From Actinomycetes bacterium (GTDB lineage Bacteria; Actinomycetota; Actinomycetes; Propionibacteriales; Nocardioidaceae), in the NCBI GenBank assembly GCA_023396115.1, contig JAEWXC010000093.1, positions 1 to 22,031 on the forward strand: DNA of 22,031 nucleotides, read 5' to 3'. The notes beneath the pieces are model-generated. The model saw nothing but the letters and a program-made list of their open reading frames with translations. It was not told the origin of the DNA and did not search any database. Of the stretch, positions 21,549 to 22,031 are shown one piece after another; position 1 is the first letter of the stretch, and the number at the start of each line of letters is the position of its first letter. The position numbers and the translations under genes were made by a program.

Positions 21549-22006
21549 GCGACGACCTCCGGGCCGACCTCGAAACGAACGGCGTACAACTCGGCCAGGT
21601 TGAGCACGGTGCCGGGCTCGAGCGCGTAGGGCTCCTGTGCCTGCATCCGGAACCCGGGACGGCCGGGCGGGGTCAACGTGGTGCCCCCGCGCGAGCTCAG
21701 GTCGCGGGCCAGCACCAGCCAGCCGTCCAGCTCCAGCTGCAGGTGCAGCCGGGAGACGAAACCGAGGTCGGGGGCCAGGTGGACCAGGTGCGGCCAGTCC
21801 TCGGCGCCGGGCAGCGGGGCCGGGCGGCGGCCGATCACGACGCCGCGGTCCAGCGGGACCACCTCTCCGGTCGGCAGCCGCAGCCCACCCAGCACCGGTC
21901 GCGGGATCTCCCGCGCCTGCTGCGGCGCCACCGGGGCCCGGCAGACCCGGCAGGTCGGCGCCGCGACCGGGGTGGGGTGGCCGGCGGGGCACCAGACGGC
22001 CAGCAC
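21545..22006 (-). CDS. FHA domain protein with zinc-ribbon-like N terminus (5' end uncertain)
   Basis: 153 residues if started at GTG 22004-22006. No clear ribosome binding site precedes it, and the frame stays open to the window edge, so the true start may lie outside. N-terminal CPAGH and CRVC (Cys6, His10, Cys19, Cys22) look like a small metal-binding ribbon. The FHA domain follows with GVVIGR (55-60), SRLH (85-88) and DLSSRGGTTL (102-111), the phosphothreonine-recognition residues. It overlaps the kinase gene by four bases, so it is probably its substrate or adaptor. More members (phosphatase, vWA or secretion-related genes) may lie beyond the window; that is inference. Confidence 0.87.
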   Translation of the reverse strand: MLAVWCPAGHPTPVAAPTCRVCRAPVAPQQAREIPRPVLGGLRLPTGEVVPLDRGVVIGRRPAPLPGAEDWPHLVHLAPDLGFVSRLHLQLELDGWLVLARDLSSRGGTTLTPPGRPGFRMQAQEPYALEPGTVLNLAELYAVRFEVGPEVVA

Positions 22007-22031
22007 CGACGCGACGGTCCCGGACTGCAGG

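Overview
This is a high-GC (roughly two-thirds G+C by eye) chromosomal window from an actinobacterium, most likely a member of the Nocardioidaceae or a close relative. The placement rests on the complete S10-spc ribosomal protein block with actinobacterial variants: zinc-type S14, short-LID adenylate kinase next to secY, frequent GTG starts and tightly overlapping genes. Species-level placement is not possible from the sequence alone. I see no mobile element, CRISPR array, tRNA or rRNA gene.

Layout. (1) Bases 1-5849, minus strand: seven genes, nearly all overlapping by 1-4 bases. An NAD(P)-binding dihydrodipicolinate-reductase-like enzyme and a carboxymuconolactone decarboxylase/AhpD-like protein come first. 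After a 41-base gap follows a membrane-protein cluster: Pro/Gln-rich multi-pass protein, DUF4129, DUF4350, MoxR AAA+ ATPase and a DUF58 protein cut by the window edge. (2) 5850-6298: divergent intergenic region with candidate promoters and a long structured leader for the ribosomal operon. (3) 6299-11541, plus strand: the S10 operon (rpsJ, rplC, rplD, rplW, rplB, rpsS, rplV, rpsC, rplP, rpmC, rpsQ). (4) 11542-11740: a hairpin-rich spacer. (5) 11741-15928: the spc operon (rplN, rplX, rplE, rpsZ, rpsH, rplF, rplR, rpsE, rpmD, rplO). (6) 15929-16132: a strong hairpin, then an extended -10 promoter leading into secY-adk-map (16133-18824). (7) 18825-20081: a yybP-ykoY-type manganese riboswitch in front of a TerC-family membrane protein with a TTG start. 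(8) 20148-22006, minus strand: a membrane Ser/Thr protein kinase and an FHA protein with a zinc-ribbon-like N terminus, convergent with terC and separated from it by a long hairpin.

How the genes work together. The centre supplies 21 ribosomal proteins, the SecY translocon channel, adenylate kinase and methionine aminopeptidase. TerC probably exports Mn2+ and is controlled by its riboswitch. The FHA/kinase pair looks like a phospho-signalling module. The MoxR-DUF58-DUF4350-DUF4129 set is a widespread but functionally unresolved membrane-associated assembly.

Most of the window is conserved housekeeping DNA. The parts that merit attention are the RNA-level elements: the riboswitch, the S10 leader, the hairpin cluster at the S10/spc border and two possible leader peptides. 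The departures from the usual gene order at both ends of the ribosomal block are also notable. I did not find convincing evidence of a wholly new system.
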